Positions 1-7,287 of a DNA stretch of 46,909 bases are shown in pieces (position 1 is the first letter of the stretch; every line of letters starts with the position of its first letter). Origin of the DNA: Acidobacteriota bacterium (lineage in GTDB: Bacteria > Acidobacteriota > Thermoanaerobaculia > Multivoradales > JAHEKO01); NCBI GenBank assembly GCA_030597375.1, contig JAUVRX010000003.1, positions 1-46,909 of the forward strand, in the 5' to 3' direction. Both the position numbers and the translations under genes were made by a program. A model generated the notes under the pieces. The model had not been told where the DNA came from. It made no database searches and worked only from the letters and a program-made list of their open reading frames with translations.

Positions 1-494
1 ATGAGCCCCTCTCGATACAGACGAACGAAAGCTGTGCGCACGGCTTTCGACAGCCGCTCATCGAGAGTGAAGCGCTCTCGGCTCCAGTCGCAGCTCGCCC
101 CCAATCGATCGAGTTGGGAGCGAATGTGCCCACTATGCTGGCGTGTCCAATCCCAGGCGCGCTCGAGGAAGAGCTCGCGGCCGAGGCTCACTCGATCGAC
201 CCCTTCCTTCACCAATTGGCGCTCTACCATCAATTGGGTGGCGATGCCCGCATGGTCGGTGCCTGGAAGCCAGAGGGCGTTGTAACCGCACATCCGCTTC
301 CAACGGGTGAGAAGATCCTGGATCGTCGTCTGCAGAGCGTGCCCCGCGTGCAAATTGCCAGTCACGTTCGGCGGCGGGATCATGATGCAGAAACTCGGTT
401 TCGTGGAGGGTGCCGCCGCCACGAAGATGCCCTCTTCGGACCAACGCTCCTGCCACTTCTGCTCGTAGCTGGCTGGATCGAATCTCTTTTCCAT
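1..494 (-). CDS. valS: Valine--tRNA ligase, N-terminal part (cut by left edge)
   Basis: Cytoplasmic class I aminoacyl-tRNA synthetase that charges tRNA-Val. Reading the minus strand from the ATG at 494 gives 164 codons that run off the left edge. The start MEKRFDPASYEQKWQERW is typical of ValRS. Residues near 40-55 read PPPNVTGNLHAGHAL, which holds the HIGH-type ATP-binding signature (here HAGH), followed by the family sequences LWLPGTDHAGIATQ and ERAWDW. Identity with ValRS, rather than IleRS or LeuRS, rests on PPPNVTG and TDHAGIATQ. The ATG shares one base with the stop of a tiny upstream reading frame (494-583). The KMSKS motif and editing domain lie outside the window. Confidence 0.95.
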   Translation of the reverse strand, partial: MEKRFDPASYEQKWQERWSEEGIFVAAAPSTKPSFCIMIPPPNVTGNLHAGHALQTTIQDLLTRWKRMCGYNALWLPGTDHAGIATQLMVERQLVKEGVDRVSLGRELFLERAWDWTRQHSGHIRSQLDRLGASCDWSRERFTLDERLSKAVRTAFVRLYREGL

Positions 495-583
495 CAAATC
501 AGCCCTTCCACCTGGGAGGCCACACGGTCGTCCTTCTCGCATCCCGCCACCTCGGCTCTCACCTTCGCCTGGAGCGACTTCAC
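494..583 (-). CDS. Possible 29-codon ORF coupled to valS
   Basis: A GTG at 583 opens a 29-codon frame whose TGA shares its A with the valS ATG (TGATG). A GGAGG sits 7 bases before the GTG. The predicted peptide is charged and helix-prone (it includes KVRAEVAG and EKDDRVAS) and resembles no family I know. It could be a small translationally coupled protein, a leader, or chance. No other gene is visible between valS and the stop of the receiver protein at 678. Confidence 0.2.
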   Translation of the reverse strand: MKSLQAKVRAEVAGCEKDDRVASQVEGLI

Positions 584-677
584 CTGCCGTCCTCCAGGAC
601 ACCGGATCCTACACATGCTCGAGGGGATTCAGCTCAGCCGACGCCGAACAAGAAGATCGGCTGGCCCTTGGGGCCGC

Positions 678-1469
678 TCAGTCGACCTCGTCTTCTAGCT
701 CTCGAAGCCGATCCTTGATGACGATCTCGGCGAGATCCGGAATCACATCCCAGGCGATCTCTCGGACGACCTCTGCGCCCAGCAGCTCGACGACCCGACG
801 GGCAATCCGATCCACATCTCCATCTGAAAGTGCTTCTGCCTGTTGATCTTCAATGCCCACCTGGACCTCCGTTTCTGGCTCTACGGTCTCTTCGAAGGCC
901 ACCTCTGTCAGCTCTGCCTCGAGACTCTCCGCTGCCTCGCCGATTTCGATCTCAAAGGATTCGACAGACTCCGGACCGTCCGTCGGGAACTCCGTAACCA
1001 CTGCCCCGAAGCCCGCCACCCCGGTCGCTTCGTGCATGTCTTCCTCGTCTTCGCGCTCAGCGCCATTGTCGAACATGAGGGGCTCCTCCGCGAGCTCTCC
1101 ATCGGGGGCTCCACTCAACATCTCTTCTACGAGGCGCAACAGCTCCTGAGAATCAAAGGGTTTCTTGAGGTGCCCCTCGGCACCGCAGTCCTCCATCTCA
1201 GTGGCCTCGAAAGGCTCGAATGTGCCAACCAGCAGCAGCACCGGCGTGTCGGGGTTGCGCTCCTTTACGGCCCTGCAGATCTCATAGCCTGAAGCCCCGG
1301 GCATGTGGATATCGGCAATGACGAGATCTGCTGGCACGTCGTCAAGGTGGCTCAGGGCATCGTCGCCATTGCTGACAGAGACGACGTCGTAGTCCCCTGC
1401 CATGAAGGTCAACTCGACGACCTTCTGGATCGTCAGGCTGTCATCGGCCAAGAGAATCGTCTTGCTCAT
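678..1469 (-). CDS. Receiver-domain protein with acidic linker and C-terminal helix
   Basis: A 263-residue response regulator without a recognisable DNA-binding or enzymatic output domain. Residues 1-120 form a CheY-like receiver: acidic pair D9/D10, phospho-acceptor D53 in IADIHMPG, and the conserved lysine in HLKKPFDS. About residues 125-215 are very acidic and low in complexity. The last 45 residues form an amphipathic segment containing VVREIAWDVIPDLAEIVI. From memory, this receiver-linker-helix plan is common in Acidobacteriota and Myxococcota, where such proteins are linked to motility or polarity, but no motility gene is nearby. No histidine kinase is adjacent, so its partner is unknown. 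It lies between valS and an acyl-CoA dehydrogenase. A TACAAT -10-like box at 1530-1535 lies upstream. Confidence 0.85.
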   Translation of the reverse strand: MSKTILLADDSLTIQKVVELTFMAGDYDVVSVSNGDDALSHLDDVPADLVIADIHMPGASGYEICRAVKERNPDTPVLLLVGTFEPFEATEMEDCGAEGHLKKPFDSQELLRLVEEMLSGAPDGELAEEPLMFDNGAEREDEEDMHEATGVAGFGAVVTEFPTDGPESVESFEIEIGEAAESLEAELTEVAFEETVEPETEVQVGIEDQQAEALSDGDVDRIARRVVELLGAEVVREIAWDVIPDLAEIVIKDRLRELEDEVD

Positions 1470-1575
1470 AGGCTCTCCAGGGTATTCAACTCGCTATCGG
1501 CGTGGTTTCTGGGCTTCTCGAGCCGCTCGATTGTAGCAGGTTGACGGCCGCCAAAAGGGGTCTCCGAATCGGTGC

Positions 1576-2721
1576 TCAGCTGTTCTCGATCACCCAGTTC
1601 GAGATCACCATCTTCTGGATCTCGCTTGTACCTTCGTAGATCTCTGCGATTCGGGCGTCGCGGAAATAGCGCTCGACATTGTATTCTCGAACGTAGCCGT
1701 AGCCGCCGTGGATCTGAAGAGCCTTGCTGGTGACTCTCTGGGCCATCTCGGAGGCGAAGAGCTTCGCTTGAGCGGCTTCGAGGCTGAATCTGCGTCCCGA
1801 ACCCTTCGCCCAGGCGGCCTTCCATGTCAGGAGCCTGGCCGCATCGATCTCGGTCGACATGTCGGCGAGGTAGAACTGAATCGCCTGGAAATCGACGATC
1901 GGATGCCCGAACTGCTCTCTCTGCCGGGAGTAGGCCAGGGCCTCTTCGAAGGCTACCTGCGCGATACCGACGGCCTGGGAAGCGATTCCCAGGCGGCCGC
2001 CATCGAGCGCGCTCATGGCCACCTTGAACCCTTCGCCCTCGCCACCCAGCCTCTGATTCACCGGAATTCTCATGTCCGCGAACGACAGTTCGGTGGTACC
2101 GGAGGCGTTGACTCCCAGCTTGTACTCATGCGTGCCGTGGCTGTAGCCCGGAGTATCCGCAGGCACGATGAACGCTGTGATTGCCTTGTGGCGCTTCTCC
2201 CTGTCGAGGGTGGCAAATACGATGGCGATGTCTGCATCCGTGCCGTTGGTGATGAAGACCTTGTTGCCGTTCAGAACGTATTCCTCACCCTGTCGAACAG
2301 CGCTAGTTCGAATCGCAGCGGGGTCACTCCCAGCTTCGGGCTCCGTCAGGGCAAAGCAACCGAGCATCTGACCACGGGCGAGCGGCTTTAGATAGCTCTG
2401 TTTCTGATCCTCGGTGCCGAACTTGAGGATCGGATCGCAGGCGAGAGAGTTGTTGACCGACAAGATCACTCCGCTGCTGGCACAAGCCCGGCTGATCTCC
2501 TCGATGACGATGCTGTAGGACAGAGGGTCCATGCCGGCACCGCCGTACTCTTCTGGGACCGCCACTCCGGCCAGCCCGAGCTCACCGGCCTGGGCGAAGA
2601 ACTGACGCGGGAACTCTCCTGTCTCGTCGATCTCCTTGGCCCGCGGTTTCACCACTTCCTCGGCAAACTGTCGAACGGAATCCCGCAGCAGAAGCTGCTC
2701 TTCACTGAGCTCGATATGCAT
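1576..2721 (-). CDS. Acyl-CoA dehydrogenase
   Basis: FAD-dependent flavoprotein of 381 residues, the usual length for short- or medium-chain acyl-CoA dehydrogenases. It oxidises acyl-CoA to trans-2-enoyl-CoA and passes electrons to electron-transferring flavoprotein. Visible family signatures are CFALTEPEAGSDP, VFITNG, the flavin-site QIHGGYGY and the C-terminal RIYEGT-type sequence IAEIYEGTSEIQK. The Glu in EIYEGTSE is in the position of the catalytic base of butyryl-CoA dehydrogenases. The exact chain-length preference cannot be read from sequence. The gene is a monocistron by appearance, with its own promoter at 2782-2810. The thiolase and SDR at 20667-22606 could act in the same beta-oxidation or butyrate-type pathway, but they are 18 kb away. 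Confidence 0.92.
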   Translation of the reverse strand: MHIELSEEQLLLRDSVRQFAEEVVKPRAKEIDETGEFPRQFFAQAGELGLAGVAVPEEYGGAGMDPLSYSIVIEEISRACASSGVILSVNNSLACDPILKFGTEDQKQSYLKPLARGQMLGCFALTEPEAGSDPAAIRTSAVRQGEEYVLNGNKVFITNGTDADIAIVFATLDREKRHKAITAFIVPADTPGYSHGTHEYKLGVNASGTTELSFADMRIPVNQRLGGEGEGFKVAMSALDGGRLGIASQAVGIAQVAFEEALAYSRQREQFGHPIVDFQAIQFYLADMSTEIDAARLLTWKAAWAKGSGRRFSLEAAQAKLFASEMAQRVTSKALQIHGGYGYVREYNVERYFRDARIAEIYEGTSEIQKMVISNWVIENS

Positions 2722-2781
2722 GATTTCGACTCGAACCGGGCTTGGATGGTCTGAGAGATTGGGACTTGGCTGAACCCGGTG

Positions 2782-2810
2782 ATCGTAGCAACGGCCTCTC
2801 GAGGGGTCAA
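2782..2810 (-). promoter_or_regulatory. Sigma-70 type promoter of acyl-CoA dehydrogenase
   Basis: On the minus strand TTGACC (2805-2810) is followed after 17 bases by TACGAT (2782-2787), about 60 bases before the dehydrogenase ATG. It sits directly downstream of the pyrE terminator, which fits a new transcription unit. Confidence 0.6.
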
Positions 2811-2825
2811 GAACGGCAGCGGCTC

Positions 2826-2850
2826 AAAAAGTCCAGCTCAGACGCTGGAC
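2826..2850 (-). terminator. Intrinsic terminator of pyrE
   Basis: On the minus strand GTCCAGC (2850-2844), a 6-base loop and GCTGGAC (2837-2831) form a perfect 7-bp stem followed by TTTTT (2830-2826). The pyrE stop codon (2840-2838) lies in the loop, so the hairpin begins inside the last codons of the gene. Confidence 0.85.
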
Positions 2851-3437
2851 GGCCGGCTCCCCGGCTTGCTGACCGGCTCCCCTGCCGCACAGAGCGAACA
2901 GCTCTCCGCTGGATAGGTAGTCAGGCTCAAGGCCAACAGAGAGACGAACGGCACCGGGAAGGGGTTGACGCCGTCGGTCCGATCGAGAATCGAGCCGGCA
3001 GCAACGATCTGGGCGCCCTTCTCCTGGGCGACGGACATCGCCTCGAGGGACGATCGGCCGGTCGTGACGACATCTTCCACCAGCACCACCCGCTCTCCCG
3101 GTTCGAGGACGAACCCCCGTCTCAGGGCCATTCCCTCTCCGGCCCGCTCCGTGAACCGAAAGGGGACATCCAGAGCCGCTGCGACCTCGTGGCCGATCAG
3201 CAAACCGCCCAGGGCCGGTGCCAGTACCGACTCGGGAGAAATGCTCTGGAGCCTCGCCGCCAGACGCTCACCGATCCGCCTCGCCAGACGTGGATTCTGC
3301 AGGAGAAGCGCGCACTGCACGTAACCCGTGGAGTGCAGACCCGACGAGAGCAGGAAATGCCCATCCAGCAGTGCTCCGGTGTCGCTCAACAGGCGCCGTA
3401 GCCATGCCTCGGTCTGGCCTTCACTCTGGCTCGTCAT
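2838..3437 (-). CDS. pyrE: Orotate phosphoribosyltransferase
   Basis: Cytoplasmic enzyme that joins orotate to PRPP to give OMP in pyrimidine synthesis. The 13-residue PRPP-binding signature of type I phosphoribosyltransferases is clear (VVLVEDVVTTGRSS), and LLSSGLHSTGYVQC matches the PyrE N-terminal substrate loop. The frame is open upstream to 3527, but the ATG at 3437 gives a normal 199-residue protein and overlaps the end of the sigma-54 regulator by 17 bases. The longer form would add 30 basic residues that look like read-through of the neighbouring frame. It is probably co-transcribed with that regulator and ends at the terminator 2826-2850. The last 15 residues are Pro/Ser-rich and unlikely to be structured. 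Confidence 0.92.
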   Translation of the reverse strand: MTSQSEGQTEAWLRRLLSDTGALLDGHFLLSSGLHSTGYVQCALLLQNPRLARRIGERLAARLQSISPESVLAPALGGLLIGHEVAAALDVPFRFTERAGEGMALRRGFVLEPGERVVLVEDVVTTGRSSLEAMSVAQEKGAQIVAAGSILDRTDGVNPFPVPFVSLLALSLTTYPAESCSLCAAGEPVSKPGSRPSSV

Positions 3438-4809
3438 TCGGACTGGCTCGTTGAATTGCGTACTGTTCCATTTTCTTGTAGAGGTTGCTTCGCGGCGTTT
3501 CGATGGATTTTGCCGTGCGAGTGACATTCCAGTCGTGCCCCTCCAGTTGCTCGACCAGAAAAAGCCGCTCGGCCGCCTCTCGGAACTGCCTAAGAGTCGT
3601 AGCCGAGCTCAACAAGCCGGTCAGATCGTCCCGCTTGCCACCGATCGATGCCGCCACATCCGAAGACTCGATCGTAGCGTCCTCGCCCAGAATCAGCAGC
3701 CTCTCGACGATGTTCTTGAGCTCGCGGACATTGCCTCTCCACTCCATGGCCTGCAGGTGCCCGATAGCGGAAGGTGAGAACTCTTGGGGTCGCTGGTTGT
3801 TGGCAGCCGCATAACGCCGGACAAAATAGTCCACCAATTCCGGAATATCTTCCGGATGCTCCCGCAGCGGCGGTGTGCTTATCGGAACCACATTCAATCG
3901 ATAGTAGAGATCTTCGCGGAATCTGCCCGCCGCGATCTCCTCCTCGAGAGAACGATTGGTGGCCGCCAGAACGCGCACATCGACTCGCACCAGATCGTGT
4001 GAACCCACCGGTTCCACTTCGCCGTTCTCCAGGACTCGCAAGACCTTGGCCTGGGTCCTGGGGGACATGTCTCCGACCTCGTCCAGGAAGATGGTGCCAC
4101 CATCGGCGGCAACAAACTTCCCCAGCTGCTTTCGGACTGCTCCTGTGAAGCTCCCCTTTTCATGGCCGAAGAGCTCCGACTCGATGAGCTCATCGGGAAT
4201 CGCCGCACAATTGACCTGTACGAAAGGGCGATCCCGTCTGGAGCTGAGCAGATGAAGGCCCCTGGATACCAGCTCTTTTCCCGTCCCGCTCTCCCCGGTA
4301 ATGAGGACCGTCGCGTTCGAGGGGGCGGCTTTCTTGATCGTCTCGCGGAGCTTTCGCATCGGCAACGACGTGCCGATGAGCTCGTCCGGCCGAATCGAAT
4401 GGGACTGACTCTCCTTCTGAAGACGGTAGCTCTCCAGCGCATTCCGCAAGCTCAGCAGGACTCGCTCCCGCTGCAGCGGCTTTTCGAAGAAATCGAAGGC
4501 GCCCTTCCGGGTCGCTTCGATGGCGGTCGAGATATCGCCATGCCCCGTGATGATGATCACCGGCATCTCGTACCCACGCTCTCTGAGGAGCTGCAGTACC
4601 TGGAGCCCGTCCAATTCGGGCATCTTGATATCCAGGAGTACGGCATCGGGCTGGACTCTCCTCACCTGTTGGAGTCCCTGGTCTCCGCTGGCCGCTTCCA
4701 CGACCTTCAGGCCCTCGTATTCCAGAACCATCCTCAGGCTGTCGCGAATCGCACTCTCGTCGTCGACGATCAGCACGGTTGCTTGAGCTGCCCTCTCCTG
4801 ATCACTCAT
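3421..4809 (-). CDS. Sigma-54-dependent response regulator (NtrC family)
   Basis: A 462-residue three-domain activator. Residues 10-130 are a receiver with D16/D17 and phospho-acceptor D60 (LLDIKMPELDG). Residues about 145-380 are an AAA+ domain with Walker A GESGTGKE, a GSFTGA loop for sigma-54 contact (the canonical form is GAFTGA) and Walker B-like GGTIFLDEVGDM. The end is a Fis-type helix-turn-helix (WNVTRTAKSIETPRSNLYKKM). It should drive ATP-dependent open-complex formation at sigma-54 promoters after phosphorylation. No cognate kinase is adjacent and the targets are unknown. It overlaps pyrE by 17 bases. It lies just after the htrA terminator, so transcription probably starts between about 4810 and 4855; a CGCCTC/GAGGCG hairpin occurs there. 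Confidence 0.93.
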   Translation of the reverse strand: MSDQERAAQATVLIVDDESAIRDSLRMVLEYEGLKVVEAASGDQGLQQVRRVQPDAVLLDIKMPELDGLQVLQLLRERGYEMPVIIITGHGDISTAIEATRKGAFDFFEKPLQRERVLLSLRNALESYRLQKESQSHSIRPDELIGTSLPMRKLRETIKKAAPSNATVLITGESGTGKELVSRGLHLLSSRRDRPFVQVNCAAIPDELIESELFGHEKGSFTGAVRKQLGKFVAADGGTIFLDEVGDMSPRTQAKVLRVLENGEVEPVGSHDLVRVDVRVLAATNRSLEEEIAAGRFREDLYYRLNVVPISTPPLREHPEDIPELVDYFVRRYAAANNQRPQEFSPSAIGHLQAMEWRGNVRELKNIVERLLILGEDATIESSDVAASIGGKRDDLTGLLSSATTLRQFREAAERLFLVEQLEGHDWNVTRTAKSIETPRSNLYKKMEQYAIQRASPNDEPE

Positions 4810-4855
4810 GATGTGCGTCTGAGTCTACCCCGGAATCTCGCCTCCAGGAGAGGCG

Positions 4856-4895
4856 AAAAGACACGAGGCCGGTCCAATCAGGGACCGGCCTCGTG
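4856..4895 (-). terminator. Intrinsic terminator of htrA
   Basis: A perfect 14-bp GC-rich inverted repeat (4862-4875 with 4882-4895, 6-base loop) is followed on the minus strand by TCTTTTC. It lies 21 bases past the htrA stop and separates that gene from the sigma-54 regulator downstream. Confidence 0.88.
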
Positions 4896-4916
4896 ACCTT
4901 CACAATGGAGCGTTGC

Positions 4917-6434
4917 TCAGGGGACTGCAGGAAACACAAAGAGTGGTTGTAGCTCCTGGCCGCGTCCGAATCTCCGCAGGTAGAGGCGCAGGCGTGAGCC
5001 CGCGGAGGCGTCGCGAACCAACTCCTCGAACTCGGCAACGCTGCTGATACTGCGTCCATTGACCTCGGTGATCACGTTGATCACCTGGCCGGCACGAACT
5101 CCTTCGTCGTAGAGCGGACTGCGCGGCGAGATCTCAGTGATCCAGACCCCGTCTACGTCCTCCGGCACGCCGTGTGTCGAGCGCAGACCGGGTGTCAGGT
5201 CCTGATAACGAAGGCCGAGCCACTCGATCCCATGGTCCTCAGACTCTTCGGCTTCCTCGGCATCGCCCGACTCAGAGGGACGCTCGGCAAGCTGGATGGT
5301 CTTCTCCAGCTTCTTGCCCTCCCGCAGGATCCCCAACTCAACCGTCGCATCCGGCCCCTGTCTCGAAACGTAGTCGATCAACTCTCGGGTGTTGGCGATC
5401 TTGCGCCCATCGACCGTGAGAATGATGTCCCCGGCCTGGAGACCTCCCTCGTCTGCCGGCAAGCCCGGAATTACATTGCTCACCAGGGCACCCTCGCTGG
5501 AGTCCAAGCCGAATGCCTCGGCAGCGCGGTCGGTCACGTCGTTGACGCCGATGCCGAGGTAACCCCTGCGAACACGCCCCTCCTCACGCAGCTGTGGCAG
5601 GACCTGTCGAAGGATGTTGACCGGCACGGCAAATCCGATGTTCTCGGATCCCCAGTTGATCGCCGTGTTGATTCCCACCACTCGGCCCGACAAATCGACC
5701 AGGGGTCCTCCTGAGTTCCCGAAGTTGATCGCCGCATCCGTTTGAATGAAACTCTCGAAGGAGGTGGTCTCGGGACTGATGTTGATCCTCCGGCCCTTCG
5801 CACTGACCACTCCTACAGTGACGGTGTTCGCCAGTTCGAGCGGACTGCCGATCGCCATCACCCAGTCACCAGGGCGCAATTCGTCGCTGTCTCCAAGAGG
5901 CAGAAACGGCAAGTCATGACCGACATCGATCTTCAGGAGGGCCAGATCGGTAGCCGGATCGGTTCCCTTGACCTCGGCGTCGTAGGCCTTGCTGCCCATT
6001 CTGACTCGAATCTGCTCAGCTCCTCGGATGACATGGGTGTTCGTCACCACCAGGCCGTCGGCGCTGACCAGAAATCCACTACCACCAGAATCCGACCGGT
6101 GCTCCTGTTCCCCGGGCTCCCCTTGCTGCCGCTGCCTCGGACCGAAGAAAAATTCGAACGGATCTGACATCCGCCCACCTCGAGAGCGTTCGAATGTCGA
6201 GGCTTCAATAGTCACCACAGCCGGCGATACCTGCTCGGCCAGATCGGCAAAGCTCGGTAGGCCAGAGGCGCCATGGGCGGCGTCCGCCGCCACTGCCGGA
6301 GTTGCAGGAGATGGCTCAGGGGAGGTTCGCCCCTTGGGGGTAAGCCCCAGCCCGCCGGCCAGGACCATGCCAAAGATCACCGCACCGAAAACGATGACCA
6401 GGGTCACCAGGTGTTGTTTCGAGAATCCGCTCAT
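4917..6434 (-). CDS. htrA: HtrA/DegP-type periplasmic serine protease
   Basis: An envelope quality-control protease of 505 residues. Residues 8-30 form one hydrophobic segment, a signal anchor or uncleaved signal. About residues 31-60 are a Pro/Ala linker. The trypsin-like domain carries the triad H134 (TNTHVI), D163 (ATDLALLKI) and S241 (FGNSGGPLVD). Two PDZ domains follow, about 285-370 (RGYLGIGV, GLQAGDIIL) and 395-500, joined by an acidic linker. The frame is open to 6707, but the ATG at 6434 directly precedes the signal segment and has AGGAG upstream. A TTGACA-containing promoter is likely at 6462-6490 and a strong terminator follows. The gene stands alone as a unit, divergent from rimP. 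Confidence 0.93.
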   Translation of the reverse strand: MSGFSKQHLVTLVIVFGAVIFGMVLAGGLGLTPKGRTSPEPSPATPAVAADAAHGASGLPSFADLAEQVSPAVVTIEASTFERSRGGRMSDPFEFFFGPRQRQQGEPGEQEHRSDSGGSGFLVSADGLVVTNTHVIRGAEQIRVRMGSKAYDAEVKGTDPATDLALLKIDVGHDLPFLPLGDSDELRPGDWVMAIGSPLELANTVTVGVVSAKGRRINISPETTSFESFIQTDAAINFGNSGGPLVDLSGRVVGINTAINWGSENIGFAVPVNILRQVLPQLREEGRVRRGYLGIGVNDVTDRAAEAFGLDSSEGALVSNVIPGLPADEGGLQAGDIILTVDGRKIANTRELIDYVSRQGPDATVELGILREGKKLEKTIQLAERPSESGDAEEAEESEDHGIEWLGLRYQDLTPGLRSTHGVPEDVDGVWITEISPRSPLYDEGVRAGQVINVITEVNGRSISSVAEFEELVRDASAGSRLRLYLRRFGRGQELQPLFVFPAVP

Positions 6435-6461
6435 CGACGTTGTGACTCCTTTCCTCTCCCA

Positions 6462-6490
6462 ATCGTGCGGAGCATGACCGCAAATGTCAA
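6462..6490 (-). promoter_or_regulatory. Possible promoter of htrA
   Basis: On the minus strand a consensus TTGACA (6485-6490) is followed after 17 bases by the weak -10 CACGAT (6462-6467), 28 bases before the htrA ATG. The perfect -35 with a poor -10 could mean activator dependence. The rest of the 6491-6690 stretch shows no gene. Confidence 0.4.
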
Positions 6491-6694
6491 GCAAACATCC
6501 TGCCAACGAGATGTTCAGCTCGAGGTGGCCTGTTCGGGGAGGACCGAGAGATAGTGTGCCAAAGTGGCAGGGTAACGGCGGGTGCCCGGGCCGATCCTTC
6601 GTCTCAGCCAGACAGCCGAGCGGATGGGTAGAATCTCCGCAGGTCACTCGCGCAACCATCCGAAGGATGGCTTGCCGATCCGACGTTCGCCGCC

Positions 6695-6723
6695 TTGAAG
6701 ACCGCAATGGGATCGACTATACT
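6695..6723 (+). promoter_or_regulatory. Promoter of the rimP-nusA-infB operon
   Basis: TTGAAG (6695-6700), a 17-base spacer and TATACT (6718-6723). Start of transcription is expected near 6730, giving a leader of about 80 bases before rimP that contains a terminator-like hairpin. The same -10 hexamer is used before rpsA. Confidence 0.7.
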
Positions 6724-6749
6724 TCGTGGGCTGGCTTTGTCAGGCGACG

Positions 6750-6779
6750 AAGTGAGTGGGTGTTTCACTCACTTTTTTT
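6750..6779 (+). terminator. Attenuator-like terminator in the rimP leader
   Basis: AAGTGAGTG (6750-6758), a 7-base loop and CACTCACTT (6766-6774) form a 9-bp stem running into a tract of seven T (6773-6779). It lies about 20 bases after the expected transcription start and 31 bases before the rimP ATG, with no gene upstream on this strand to terminate. It is therefore more likely a regulatory terminator. In E. coli the matching operon leader has terminators through which NusA limits its own synthesis; the same role here is inference. Confidence 0.75.
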
Positions 6780-6810
6780 GTTGCCTAAAAAGAGCCTTCA
6801 GAGAAGTTAG

Positions 6811-7275
6811 ATGAATGCATCGAGGCGGCTCGAACCAGATTTTCTGGACGAACTATCGGACGTCGCCATGGAGTCCGGTTGCGAGCTGCTGGACTGCGAG
6901 TTCCAAGGCAATGTCTTGCGACTCGTCATCGATCGGCCGGAAGGAGTTACAATCGGTGACTGTCAGGAGTTTTCGAAGCAGGCCTCGGCCCTTCTGGATG
7001 TGACCGATTTCGGCAGCACTCGATATCTCCTAGAGGTCAGCTCACCCGGTCTGGACCGAAAGTTCTATAGCGACGACGACTACGACAAATACCTCGGGCG
7101 CAAAGTCAGGATCTCCTGGCACCATCCGTCAAGGGGCAAGACGACCTTTGTAGGGATCCTGCGAGACTTCGACCGCACCCAGAATCAGGTGACCGTGGAA
7201 GACCTGCCCTCGGGTGAGAGCCACGCCATCTCACTGAAGCATATTGACTTAGCTCGCCTCGAGCCGGAATTCTAG
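6811..7275 (+). CDS. rimP: Ribosome maturation factor RimP
   Basis: A 154-residue protein for 30S subunit assembly, usual family length. The N-terminal domain has LLDCEFQGNVLRLVIDRPEG followed by the signature SSPGLDRKF at about residues 78-86. The C-terminal SH3-like domain ends with SLKHIDLARLEPEF, typical of RimP. The start ATG at 6811 follows a leader with an attenuator-like hairpin. nusA follows after 12 bases, as in most bacteria, so the two are co-transcribed. Confidence 0.95.
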   Translation: MNASRRLEPDFLDELSDVAMESGCELLDCEFQGNVLRLVIDRPEGVTIGDCQEFSKQASALLDVTDFGSTRYLLEVSSPGLDRKFYSDDDYDKYLGRKVRISWHHPSRGKTTFVGILRDFDRTQNQVTVEDLPSGESHAISLKHIDLARLEPEF

Positions 7276-7287
7276 GAACAGATCGAC

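Noticed and set aside
1530-1535. TACAAT -10 box before the receiver gene
   Set aside because: No acceptable -35 at 16-18 bases; too weak to list as a promoter.
2722-2740. tRNA T-loop-like GGTTCGAGTC on the minus strand
   Set aside because: No cloverleaf can be drawn upstream, and it runs into the acyl-CoA dehydrogenase start.
4130-4170. GSFTGA instead of GAFTGA in the sigma-54 regulator
   Set aside because: Ala-to-Ser at this place is found in working activators, so it is not evidence of lost sigma-54 contact.
6721-6753. ACTTCGT/ACGAAGT inverted repeat overlapping the rimP -10
   Set aside because: The first arm lies before the expected transcription start, so it cannot form in RNA; as an operator it is too weakly supported to list.
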